From DATFWK01 sp035259345 (GTDB lineage: Bacteria > Actinomycetota > Thermoleophilia > Miltoncostaeales > Miltoncostaeaceae): DNA of 9,588 bases. The notes beneath the pieces were generated by a model. The model ran no database searches and was not told the origin of the DNA. It saw only the letters and a list, made by a program, of their open reading frames with translations. A program made the position numbers and the translations under genes. Positions within the stretch are counted from its first letter, which is position 1; each line of letters opens with the position of its first letter. Below, in pieces: positions 1-7,635 of the stretch. The stretch spans positions 1-9,588 of the forward strand of contig DATFWK010000133.1 in assembly GCA_035259345.1 (NCBI GenBank), in the 5' to 3' direction.

Positions 1-1170
1 GCCCAGCAGGACACGCAGTACCGCGGCCTGAGCGTGCTGCAGGACACGGGCCAGACCAACGGGGACGTGGAGACGCTCTCCCGGCTCGTGACCACCACTC
101 CGGTCGCGGTCGAGGCGAAGCGCCTGACGGCGCGGCCCGACGACCCGAACGCCCTCCTCGGACGCGTGAGCGCGACCCCGATCGGCGGGAGCTCCCTCGT
201 CTCGGTGCGGGCGCGCGGGAGCTCGCCGGCCACGGCGACCACCCTCGCGAACGGCTTCGCCCAGGCGATCCAGAACGTGCTCGACGGGCGCATCGCCGCA
301 CAGGCGGCGGCGATCTCCCAGCGCCTCAAGGCGCAGCTCACGACGGGGCAGCTCTCGCCGGCGTCGCGGACGCTGGTGAACAACCGCCTCGGCGAGCTCG
401 CCGCGGTCAGCGCGGCCGGCGACCCCACCGTCTCCGTCGAGACCCAGGCGACGCCGCCGTCGAGCGCCTCGTCGGCCGGGCCGTTCAGGCTCGGCCTGAT
501 CGGCGCGCTGGCCGGCCTCGTGGTCGGCTTCCTCGTCGCGCTCGCGCTCGACGCGGGCGGCCGGCGCATCCGCTCTGCCGACCAGGTGGAGGACCGGCTC
601 GGGCTGCCGGTGCTCGCCAGCCTCCGGGGCGGGCGCGGCCACGACGACGTCCGGGAGTCCGACGCGCTTCGCCTCGGCATCCGCCTGCTCCACCGCGCCC
701 AGGGGCGCGACCGGGCCGCGGTCGGTATCGCCGGCCTGCGGGCCACCGACGGCGCCTCGGCGATCGCCCGCCGTCTCGCCTCGTCACTGAGGGCCGCCGG
801 CCACGACGTCGCGCTCGTGGAGCGCGAGCGGGCCCGGACCGACGGGGCCACCGGCGACGGGCAGCCGCAGGTGCGCGCTGGCACGCTCGCGATCGTCGAC
901 CTGCCGTCGCTCGAGGGCGGCGGCATGGCGCTCCGCGCGGCCCGGCGGGCCGGCGCCGCGGCGCTGGTCGCACGGCGTGGCTCGACCTCGCTCCATGACC
1001 TGCGGAGCGCCGTCGAGCTCCTGCGATCGAGCGGCGTCGACGTCCTCGGGCTCGTCCTCGTCGAGGGCCGGGGCTCCCCGGTGCTGGTGTCCGAGACCAG
1101 GCGCGAGGCAGCGGCCGCGCCGGCCACCTCGGACGCGGTGCCCACCCGCGGCAACGTCGCCCTCGACTGA
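1..1170 (+). CDS. Wzz-type polysaccharide co-polymerase with degenerate BY-kinase-like domain (5' partial)
   Basis: The frame is open from base 1, so the start lies upstream; 389 residues are visible, and the first membrane segment is presumably in the missing part. Residues about 12-160 fit the extracytoplasmic part of chain-length regulators: an A-x-x-LAN-x-F helix near 80-88, then a short helical region and a Pro/Ser-rich stretch. A second membrane segment follows at about 162-183, with the GRRIRSADQVEDRLGLPVL junction typical of the family. Residues about 235-355 match the fold order of a bacterial tyrosine kinase domain (hydrophobic strand, P-loop position, VDLP Walker B-like strand, then ALVARRGSTS and VLGLVLV), but the P-loop lysine position holds Ala252 and the Walker A' aspartates are Glu/Arg. 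No Tyr cluster is seen at the C-terminus. Likely role: setting polymer length at the membrane, probably without kinase activity. The next gene starts 3 bases after the stop. Confidence 0.85.
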   Translation, partial: AQQDTQYRGLSVLQDTGQTNGDVETLSRLVTTTPVAVEAKRLTARPDDPNALLGRVSATPIGGSSLVSVRARGSSPATATTLANGFAQAIQNVLDGRIAAQAAAISQRLKAQLTTGQLSPASRTLVNNRLGELAAVSAAGDPTVSVETQATPPSSASSAGPFRLGLIGALAGLVVGFLVALALDAGGRRIRSADQVEDRLGLPVLASLRGGRGHDDVRESDALRLGIRLLHRAQGRDRAAVGIAGLRATDGASAIARRLASSLRAAGHDVALVERERARTDGATGDGQPQVRAGTLAIVDLPSLEGGGMALRAARRAGAAALVARRGSTSLHDLRSAVELLRSSGVDVLGLVLVEGRGSPVLVSETRREAAAAPATSDAVPTRGNVALD

Positions 1171-1173
1171 TCG

Positions 1174-4053
1174 ATGACGGCGGGGACGCAGCCTGCCCCG
1201 CGGCGCACGCTCGGCGTCGCGGGCCAGACGGCCTCGATCTTCGGCGCGCGCGTGTTCGCGGCGTCGTGCACGGCCGTGCTGACGATCGTGCTGGCGCGCG
1301 TGCTCGGCCCCAGCGGGTTCGGCCGCTACACGCTGGCGCTGACCGTGGCGATGGTCGTCGGCTACTGCGCTGAGCTCGGCATCGGCCCGGCGACCGGGCG
1401 CTTCGTCGCGGAGCGGGTCGCTGCGGGGGGCTCGATCGCCCGGGTCGCCCGGGAGGGCCTGCGGGTCAAGCTGATGCTCGCGGCGACGGTGGTCGGCGCG
1501 CTGGTCGCGCTGGCTGGGCCCATCGCCTCCCTGTTCGGCACCCCCGGCCTGGCGACGCTCATCCGGGTCGCCGCCGCCGGCGTCCTCTTCGGCGACGTGT
1601 TCGTCTGGACCGGCGCGATGTTCGAGTCGCTACGCGACGCGCGCGGCCAGGTGTGGATGATCGCGGCGAAGGCCCTCTGTGAGCTGGCCGCCGCCCTCGT
1701 GCTCGTGCTCGGGGGGGCCGGCGCGCTCGGCGCCGTCGCCGGGAACGCGATCGGCTTCGCAGCGGGTGCCGCCGTCGGCCTCGTCTTCCTCCGGCCCGCG
1801 ATGGCGATGACGCCCGAGGCCGCGGGCGTCGGGGCCCGGGCCCTCATGGGCTACGGGGCGAACATCTGGGTCGCGAGCATCGCGTGGCTCGCCTTCGAGC
1901 GGGTGGACCAGCTGATGCTCGGCGCCTTCAGGAGCACCTCGGCGGTCGCGCTCTACGAGGCGCCCTGGCGCCTGGTGAGCGTGCTGATCCTCGGGACGGT
2001 GACGCTGGCGGCGGTCGTCGGGCCGCGCCTCGTCGGCGTGCCGGCCGAGCGCGCGGCGGGCCTCCTCACCGACGCGCTCCGCTTCGCGGTGCTCCTGTCC
2101 GCGGTGATCGCGGCGATCGTCGCGGTCCTCGCCGGCGACCTCGTGCCGCTGCTGCTCGGCGACGCCTTCCGCGGGTCGGTGCCGGTCATCCACGCCCTCA
2201 TCCCCTTCCTGATCCTCGTCAGCGTCGCGCCCGTCATCACGCGCGCGCTCGACTACCTCGGCGCCGCGCGCTCGCGGCGATGGATCGCGGTCGGGGCGCT
2301 CGGGATCAACGTCGTGCTGGACCTCATGCTGATCCCGGCCCTCGGGATCATCGGCCCCGCGATCGCCTCGGACGTGGCCATGACGTTCTTCGTCGGCGGC
2401 CATCTCGTGCTGCTCGCACGCCGGCTGCCGATGGGCTGGCCACGCCTGGGGACGGCCGCCCTCCACGCCGTGATGCTCGCCGCGGCCGCCGGCGCCGCCG
2501 CAGCCGTGATGGCCGCGGCCCCACTCCCCTCCCCCGTCCGCGCGGTCGGCGGCCTCGCCGCCGGCCTGCTCGTCGCGCTCGCGGCGGCCCGCGTGCTCGG
2601 CCACGGGCCGGAGATGCGCCGGGCGGTCGCCGGGCTGCCGATCCCGTCGGCCGACCGGCTCGCCTGGAGCCCGCGCACGGAGGTCGCCGTCGCAGCGGCC
2701 GCTGCGCTCGTCGCGGGGGCAGCCGCCGCCAGCGACCTGCGGCTGACGATCGCGCTCGCCGCGTTCGCCGTGCTCGCCTGGCTGCTCCTGCGCGACCTCG
2801 TGACCGGGCTGATCACCTTCGTCCTGATCGCGCCGCTGACCCAGCTGCCCCAACTCGGGTCGGTGAGCGGCCAGCTCGCGAAGGTCGCCGGAGCCCTGCT
2901 CGCCGCGACGTGGCTGCTCACCGTCACCCGGCGCCGCGACCGCGGCCCCGCCGGCCCCTGGGTGGCGGCCGCGATCGGGCTCATGGCGCTGTTCCTGGTC
3001 TGGGGCGCCGCGTCGTCGGCCTGGGCCATCTCGGACGCGGACACGCTCCGCAGCCTCTCCCGCTGGGCGCTCGACGCCGTGCTCCTGGTCATCGTCGCCA
3101 CGGCGATCCACCGCAGGCAGGCCTTCCTCGCCGTGGCCGGGGCCGTCGCGGCCGCCGGGGTCCTCGCGACGATCGCCGGGCTCGGCGGCGGCGGCGGCCA
3201 GGGACGCCTGGGCGGCGCGCTCGGGGACCCCAACATCCAGGCCGCCGCGCTGATCCCGGCCGTCCTGATCGCCGGGGCCGTGGCGCTCGACTCGCGCGAC
3301 GCCCGCAGGCTCGCGTGGGCATGCGTGTCGGGTGTCTGCCTCGTCGGCCTGCTCGCGACCGGCTCCCGGGGCGGGCTCATCGGGCTGGGGATCGCCTGCG
3401 TGACGGTGGTCGTGGTCGGCGGGCGCTGGCGGCGACCGGTCGCGACCGCGCTCGCAATCGCCGCGGTGGCCGGGACCGGCTACGTCGTCGCCGCCGCGCC
3501 GCAGACCATCAGGGACAGGCTCGGCTCGATCAGCTCCGGCGCCGCGGACGGGGGCACCGGGCGGACCGACATCTGGCGCGTCGGCACCCGGACCTTCCGG
3601 TCCGCGCCGGCCCAGGGGGTGGGCCTCGGGAACTACGCCGACGCCGTCGTCGAGCACGTGGACGAGCCGGGGCTCGTCAAGCGCACGGACCTGATCGTCG
3701 GTCAGACGCACGTGGCCCACAACACCTACCTCGAGGTCCTCACGGAGGTCGGGGTCGTGGGGTTCCTCATCTTCCTCGGCGTCATCTGCTCGGCCCTCGC
3801 CGCGCTGGCCGGCGCGATCCGCGGCCCCGCCGGCGACGCCCCCGGCACGGGCCCGGTGCTGCGCGCCCTGTTCGCCGGGACCCTGGGGGTCCTCGCGGCG
3901 AACTTCTTCATCTCGGGGCAGTACGAGACTGTCCTCTGGGTCCTGCTCGGCCTCTGCCTCGCCTCGGCCTCCCTCGCGAGGAGCGTGGCGCCGGCGGTCC
4001 GGCTCCGTCCCGCACCCGCGACCGCGCCGGCGCTCGCCGGCGGACGCGCGTGA
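1174..4053 (+). CDS. Fused Wzx-like flippase and Wzy/O-antigen-ligase-like polymerase
   Basis: This 959-residue membrane protein appears to join two normally separate functions. Residues about 10-480 resemble PST/Wzx oligosaccharide flippases: an N-terminal helix followed by ARVLGPSGFGRYTLAL (41-56), a mid-domain YEAPWRLVS (261-269), and Polysacc_synt_C-like segments to about 475. A basic, proline-containing linker (about 478-502) leads into a Wzy_C/O-antigen ligase region: GRLGGALGDPNIQAA (677-691), TGSRGGLIGL (729-738), GRTDIWRVG (796-804), GVGLGNYADAV (815-825), and HNTYLEVLTEVGVVGF (849-864) after a large predicted external loop (about 775-852). Arg-rich turns at 586-590, 646-648, 707-712 and 751-754 fit cytoplasmic loops by the positive-inside rule, giving about 14 segments in the second half. 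The reading frame is unbroken. It would export undecaprenyl-linked repeats and polymerise them. ATG at 1174 follows the upstream stop by 3 bases with no clear Shine-Dalgarno site. Confidence 0.88.
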   Translation: MTAGTQPAPRRTLGVAGQTASIFGARVFAASCTAVLTIVLARVLGPSGFGRYTLALTVAMVVGYCAELGIGPATGRFVAERVAAGGSIARVAREGLRVKLMLAATVVGALVALAGPIASLFGTPGLATLIRVAAAGVLFGDVFVWTGAMFESLRDARGQVWMIAAKALCELAAALVLVLGGAGALGAVAGNAIGFAAGAAVGLVFLRPAMAMTPEAAGVGARALMGYGANIWVASIAWLAFERVDQLMLGAFRSTSAVALYEAPWRLVSVLILGTVTLAAVVGPRLVGVPAERAAGLLTDALRFAVLLSAVIAAIVAVLAGDLVPLLLGDAFRGSVPVIHALIPFLILVSVAPVITRALDYLGAARSRRWIAVGALGINVVLDLMLIPALGIIGPAIASDVAMTFFVGGHLVLLARRLPMGWPRLGTAALHAVMLAAAAGAAAAVMAAAPLPSPVRAVGGLAAGLLVALAAARVLGHGPEMRRAVAGLPIPSADRLAWSPRTEVAVAAAAALVAGAAAASDLRLTIALAAFAVLAWLLLRDLVTGLITFVLIAPLTQLPQLGSVSGQLAKVAGALLAATWLLTVTRRRDRGPAGPWVAAAIGLMALFLVWGAASSAWAISDADTLRSLSRWALDAVLLVIVATAIHRRQAFLAVAGAVAAAGVLATIAGLGGGGGQGRLGGALGDPNIQAAALIPAVLIAGAVALDSRDARRLAWACVSGVCLVGLLATGSRGGLIGLGIACVTVVVVGGRWRRPVATALAIAAVAGTGYVVAAAPQTIRDRLGSISSGAADGGTGRTDIWRVGTRTFRSAPAQGVGLGNYADAVVEHVDEPGLVKRTDLIVGQTHVAHNTYLEVLTEVGVVGFLIFLGVICSALAALAGAIRGPAGDAPGTGPVLRALFAGTLGVLAANFFISGQYETVLWVLLGLCLASASLARSVAPAVRLRPAPATAPALAGGRA

Positions 4054-5126
4054 GCGGCCGCGCCGCATCGGCGGCCCGCAGGACGCGGACGGTCGTGGCA
4101 CATGCCGGGCTCGCGGCGGCGGCGGCCGCCGCAATCGCGATCGCGCAGGGGTGCGGCGGCGGTAGGACCTCGTCCGTCCAGGCCACCCGGAGCGTGCCGG
4201 TGCCGACGCCGGCCGCGGCCGGCAAGGTCCACTGCACGGTGCTCGCGCGCTCGTCCGGCGACGTCTCCAGGCTCGTGCGCAATGCAGGGCCGGGCACCAC
4301 TCTCTGCCTGCGCGCGGGGATCACCTTCCGGGAGGACGTGACGATCCGCCGGTCCGGGACCAGGTCGGCGCCCATCGTGCTCACCTCCTCCCCGGGCCCT
4401 CCGGCGCGCCTGCTCGGCCGGCTCGTGGTCGCCCAGAGCGCCTCAAACGTCATCGTCCGGCGCCTGGTGCTCGACGGTCGCAACGAGCGCGGGCTCCCGA
4501 GCCCGACCGTCACCGGCACCCGGATCACGTTCCTGCGCGACGACATCACCAACCGCCGCACGGGCATCTGCATGGTCGTCGGCTCGGGCGGCTTCGGCAC
4601 CGCCGTCGACGTGACGATCCGGGCGAACCGGATCCACGACTGCGGCCAGCGCCCGGCGACCAACCTCCAGCACGGGATCTACGTCGCCTCCTCGCGTCGC
4701 CTGCGGATCATCGGGAACCTGATCTACGACAACGCGGACCGCGGCATCCAGCTGTACCCCGACGCCCAGGACACCTTGATCGAGCGCAACGTGATCGACC
4801 GCAACGGCGTCGGCGTGCTCTTCTCGGGCGACGACGGCGTCGCATCGGACGGCAACCTCGTCCGGCACAACATCATCACCAACTCCCGCGACCGCCACGA
4901 CGTCGAGGCCTTCTGGCCCGCGGCCAACCCGATCGGCCACGACAACGTCGTCAGCGGCAACTGCATCGGCGGCGGGCGCCTCGGGGCGCTCGGCGTCCAG
5001 CAGGGGTTCGTGGCGGAGGACAACCGGATCGGCACCGTCAGCTACCTCGACGGAACCCAGTTTGCGCTCGAGGCCCGTGACCCGTGCGCCGACTTCCTGC
5101 CACCACCGCCGGTCGGGCCGCGATGA
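4050..5126 (+). CDS. Exported right-handed beta-helix protein, possible lipoprotein
   Basis: A GTG start at 4050 sits in a GTGA overlap with the stop of the flippase-polymerase gene and gives 358 residues. The frame stays open far upstream, but that part is Arg/Pro-rich shadow coding. The N-terminus is Arg-rich (4-13), then hydrophobic and Ala-rich (about 15-33), ending at Gly34-Cys35 and a Gly/Ser linker. This looks like an export signal and possibly a lipobox, although Ala at -3 and Gln at -2 are atypical. From about 125 to 330 there is a ladder of N-x-(I/V) or N-I-I turns at Asn193, 223, 247, 274, 304 and 325, 21-30 residues apart, typical of pectate-lyase-like parallel beta-helices (Beta_helix/NosD-like). 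Six further cysteines (62, 86, 174, 198, 305, 346) suggest disulfides outside the cell. Such folds include polysaccharide lyases, epimerases and binding proteins. I cannot identify a catalytic site, so enzyme activity on the operon's polymer is inference. Confidence 0.82.
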   Translation: MSGRAASAARRTRTVVAHAGLAAAAAAAIAIAQGCGGGRTSSVQATRSVPVPTPAAAGKVHCTVLARSSGDVSRLVRNAGPGTTLCLRAGITFREDVTIRRSGTRSAPIVLTSSPGPPARLLGRLVVAQSASNVIVRRLVLDGRNERGLPSPTVTGTRITFLRDDITNRRTGICMVVGSGGFGTAVDVTIRANRIHDCGQRPATNLQHGIYVASSRRLRIIGNLIYDNADRGIQLYPDAQDTLIERNVIDRNGVGVLFSGDDGVASDGNLVRHNIITNSRDRHDVEAFWPAANPIGHDNVVSGNCIGGGRLGALGVQQGFVAEDNRIGTVSYLDGTQFALEARDPCADFLPPPPVGPR

Positions 5127-6565
5127 GCACGACCTCCGGCAACCGCATCCTCCTCCGCGGGCCCCGGCGCGCCGGCGCCCGGCCGCTCGCCGGCGCGCCC
5201 TGGCTGCCGGCTCGCGTCGCCCGCCGCCGGCGCCTGCTCGTGCCGCTCGGCCTGGACCTGCTCAGCGCCGCGGCCGCCGCCGCCCTCGTCTGCCTGCTCC
5301 ACGCCGTGGGACACCTGCCGTCCCCGGGCGCCGGGGCCGTCTTCGTCCTGGCCGCCCTGACGGTGGCAGTGCTCGCGACGCGCGGCGGGTACTCCAGGAA
5401 CCTCTCGCGGCCGATCGGCCGCTTCGCGCGCGACTACGCGACGGCGGCGGCGGTCGCCGCGGTCGGCATCCTGCTCGTCGAGGACCTCGCCTCACGGCCT
5501 CACCATTTCTGGGCGATGGCACTCGCCGCGGCGGCCGTCGCGGCGCTGCTCGCCGCCGGGCGGGCCCTGACCGCGGGGGTCGTCGGCAACGACTCGACCC
5601 TGGTTCCCGCCGCGCGCACGCTCATCGTCGGGTCCGGCGGCATCGGCCGCGTCGTGGCCCGGCGGGTGGCGCAGCGGTCGAGCCTCCGGCTCCTCCCCGT
5701 CGGGATGCTGGACGAGGTCGCTGACAAGGGGCCCGGCGACGGCCTTCCCATCCTCGGCCGGCTGGACGACCTCGAGCGGGTGATCGACGAGACGGACGCC
5801 GAGCACGTGATCGTCGCCTTCCCGGACGCCGGCTTCGCTGAGCAGCTGGACCTGATCCGCCGGGCCGAGAAGCTCGGCCTCGGGGTCAGCATCGTGCCCC
5901 GGCTCTACACCCACGTCAGCGCCACCTCGCGGGTCGAGCATCTCGGCGGGATCCCCCTGCTCGCCATCGAGCCCACCCGGCCGCGCTCGTTCGCGTTCGC
6001 GGTGAAGCACTTCCTCGACCGGCTGGCCGCGCTCGTCGGGCTCATGGCGCTGGCGCCGGTGCTGGCGGCCACCGCGCTCGCGATCCGGCTCGACCTGGGC
6101 CGGCCGGTCCTCTTCCGGCAGCTCCGCGTGGGTCGTGACGGGCGCGTCTTCACGATGGTCAAGTTCCGCTCCATGCGCGAGCCGCGCGCGGACCTCGAGG
6201 AGAGCGCGCGCATCACGCGGCTGGGCCGGTTCCTGCGGGCGGCGTCGATCGACGAGCTGCCCCAGTTGATGAACGTCGTCTGCGGGGACATGAGCCTGGT
6301 CGGGCCGCGCCCGGAGATGCCGTCGCTCGTGGAGACCTACGCCCGGACCGTCGACCGCTACGGCGAGCGCCACCGGGTCAAGTCCGGCATCACCGGCTGG
6401 GCGCAGGTGCACGGGCTGGGGCGCGGCAAGGGCCGCTACGACCTGGATGCCCAGGCCGAGCGGGTGGAGTGGGACAACTACTACGCCGAGAACTGGAGCC
6501 CGTCCCTCGACCTGCGCATCGTCCTGATGACCGTCGTGGCGCTCATGCGCTTCAGGCAGCGATGA
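5123..6565 (+). CDS. Polyprenyl-phosphate sugar phosphotransferase (WbaP/WcaJ-like initiating transferase)
   Basis: The 480-residue protein is expected to transfer a sugar 1-phosphate from a nucleotide sugar to undecaprenyl phosphate, the first step of repeat-unit assembly at the inner face of the membrane. Four N-terminal hydrophobic segments lie at about 38-62, 70-86, 104-121 and 128-152. A Rossmann-like CoA_binding_3 region follows, with TLIVGSGGIG at 166-175. The catalytic bacterial sugar transferase domain begins with a re-entrant or membrane helix (about 297-323) and carries GRPVLFRQLRVGRDG (326-340), KFRSMR (347-352), the Asp377-Glu378 pair in SIDELPQLMNVV, GDMSLVGPRPEMP (388-400), KSGITGWAQVHG (420-431) and EWDNYYAENWS (449-459), all family hallmarks. 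The length is normal for the class. ATG at 5123 forms an ATGA overlap with the upstream stop; a start 39 bases earlier in the same frame would overlap the upstream gene more and is less likely. The sugar specificity cannot be read from the sequence. Confidence 0.95.
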   Translation: MSTTSGNRILLRGPRRAGARPLAGAPWLPARVARRRRLLVPLGLDLLSAAAAAALVCLLHAVGHLPSPGAGAVFVLAALTVAVLATRGGYSRNLSRPIGRFARDYATAAAVAAVGILLVEDLASRPHHFWAMALAAAAVAALLAAGRALTAGVVGNDSTLVPAARTLIVGSGGIGRVVARRVAQRSSLRLLPVGMLDEVADKGPGDGLPILGRLDDLERVIDETDAEHVIVAFPDAGFAEQLDLIRRAEKLGLGVSIVPRLYTHVSATSRVEHLGGIPLLAIEPTRPRSFAFAVKHFLDRLAALVGLMALAPVLAATALAIRLDLGRPVLFRQLRVGRDGRVFTMVKFRSMREPRADLEESARITRLGRFLRAASIDELPQLMNVVCGDMSLVGPRPEMPSLVETYARTVDRYGERHRVKSGITGWAQVHGLGRGKGRYDLDAQAERVEWDNYYAENWSPSLDLRIVLMTVVALMRFRQR

Positions 6566-7635
6566 GCGCGATGACGACAGGCGTCGACGGACGCGCCGCC
6601 GCCGAGCGGGAGCACGTTCGCTTCGAAGGCCCCGCGGCGCTCGGGCGGCTGGCCGAGCTCGGCTGGGACGACCTCGTGCTCGCCCGGTGGGCGCCGGATC
6701 CCACGCGGACCACCGGCTGGCTGCGGGCGGCGACCGGCCAGCCGGAGCAGGCGTCGATGTGTGCGCACGGCCTGGTCCGGGCGGGCCAGCTCGCCGCCGG
6801 GATCCTCCTGTCGCGAAGCCGCCGGATGGGCCTCTCGATCCTCGGCGACTTCGGCAGGATGGGCACCTGGTTCGACCTGACGCCGCCGGCCGAGGATGCG
6901 GCGGCGCGCGCCGAGCTCCTCGAGGGGATCGCCCGTGAGCCCGGCGACCTGCTCGTCCTGAGCGGCGTCGACGTGGGCTCCTCCTACGAGCGGTCGCTCA
7001 GGGCCACGTTCCCGGACGCGCTGCTCGAGCCGATGTCCTATGCGTACCGCCTGACGTTCGAGCGGCCGCCGAAGCGCCTCAAGGAGCGCGAGCGGGCGGG
7101 CCGCACAGCGTTCCGGCGCGCCGCCGAGGGCGGCGAGCCGCTCACCGTCGACTGGATCACCCGCTGGTCCGACATCCGCGAGGTGCTCGATCCCGTGCTC
7201 GACCTCCATCGCGCGAGCTTCCAGGGGCCCGAGGCCGAGAACGAGCTCTCCGCGCCCCCCGGGCGCGAGCGCACCCAGCGCGTCCTCGCCGCGGCCGGCG
7301 CCGCCCGCCGGGTGCGCATCGCCCTCATCAGCCGCGGCCGGCGCATCGTCTCGTTCAACATCGCGCTGGTCGAGGGAGCGAACGCGGTCGGCTTCGCCAC
7401 CGGCTTCGACCGCACCGAGGAGGTGCCGCAGCTCGGGTGGGCGTCGTTCGTCGAGCTGTTCGACGGGCTGAAGAGCGAGGGCATCGAGGCGCTCGACGTC
7501 GGCCTCGGCCCGTTCGACTCTTACAAGTACCGGATCGCCGACCGCATCGAGCGCCGGCGCGCGGTCGTGCCGCTGAGCCGGCTCGGACGCCTCGCCGTCG
7601 CGGCGCGGCGCCTCTCCATCCGGAGCGGGCGGTGA
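6562..7635 (+). CDS. CelD/BcsL-like GNAT-family acyltransferase
   Basis: The 357-residue cytoplasmic protein starts at ATG 6562, in an ATGA overlap with the sugar transferase stop; a second ATG nine bases later is possible. It has the two-part layout of CelD/BcsL (Acetyltransf_6, BioF2-like) proteins. The N-terminal half contains W-x-x-A-A-T-G (53-59) and a GDFGRMGTWFDL segment (95-106). The C-terminal half carries the acyl-CoA-binding GNAT-like core: WITRWSDIREVLDPVLDLHRASF (about 198-220), RIALISRGRRIVSFNIALV (252-270), a GFATGFD strand (277-283) and the closing LDVGLGPFDSYKYRIAD (311-327), which matches the family's YKYR-type ending. No membrane segment is seen. Members are often found in exopolysaccharide loci and are thought to transfer acyl groups to glycan precursors; some relatives are Fem-like aminoacyl transferases. 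The actual donor and acceptor are unknown. It sits between the initiating transferase and the glycosyltransferases, which fits modification of a lipid-linked sugar. Confidence 0.83.
   Translation: MSAMTTGVDGRAAAEREHVRFEGPAALGRLAELGWDDLVLARWAPDPTRTTGWLRAATGQPEQASMCAHGLVRAGQLAAGILLSRSRRMGLSILGDFGRMGTWFDLTPPAEDAAARAELLEGIAREPGDLLVLSGVDVGSSYERSLRATFPDALLEPMSYAYRLTFERPPKRLKERERAGRTAFRRAAEGGEPLTVDWITRWSDIREVLDPVLDLHRASFQGPEAENELSAPPGRERTQRVLAAAGAARRVRIALISRGRRIVSFNIALVEGANAVGFATGFDRTEEVPQLGWASFVELFDGLKSEGIEALDVGLGPFDSYKYRIADRIERRRAVVPLSRLGRLAVAARRLSIRSGR
7622..7625 (+). promoter_or_regulatory. Shine-Dalgarno site for the first GT4 gene
   Basis: GGAG lies 6 bases before the GTG start at 7632, inside the end of the acyltransferase gene. 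It is the clearest ribosome-binding site at any junction in this window. It supports the GTGA-overlap start over earlier in-frame starts. At 4050 and 6562 I see only weak GGA or AGG triplets, and at 1174, 5123 and 8755 no convincing site. Confidence 0.5.

Noticed and set aside
1171..1173. Promoter between the co-polymerase and the flippase-polymerase
   Set aside because: The gap is only three bases, and no -10/-35-like sequence was noticed in the GC-rich coding DNA just upstream.
1884..4049. Long upstream open extension of the beta-helix gene's frame
   Set aside because: It lies out of frame within the flippase-polymerase gene and translates to Arg/Pro/Gly-rich sequence with no family features, as expected from a high-GC shadow frame. 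The GTGA overlap at 4050 gives a sensible start with an export signal.
2614..4053. Possible separate start of the polymerase at an internal ATG (residue 481)
   Set aside because: There is no stop before it, and the only purine-rich GGAG touches the ATG, too close to act as a ribosome-binding site. A continuous fusion is the simpler reading, although an internal start cannot be fully excluded.
4119..4132. Perfect 14-base GC palindrome
   Set aside because: It encodes part of the Ala-rich signal segment of the beta-helix protein. Such repeats arise easily from GCG/GCC alanine codons, and no T-run follows, so it is not a credible terminator or operator.
1630..4134. 834-codon open frame on the minus strand
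   Set aside because: Its product is dominated by Arg, Asp, Glu, Gly and Pro with no domain pattern. It is antisense to a well-supported membrane protein and reflects GC-rich codon structure.
4050..4154. Twin-arginine signal on the beta-helix protein
   Set aside because: There is an Arg-Arg pair at residues 10-11, but the following T-R-T-V does not match the usual RR-x-F-L-K pattern, so Tat export is not claimed.
5062..5724. Alternative + strand frame over the start of the sugar transferase
   Set aside because: Its product is Arg/Pro/Ala-rich low-complexity sequence, and the overlapping frame carries the clear sugar transferase motifs.
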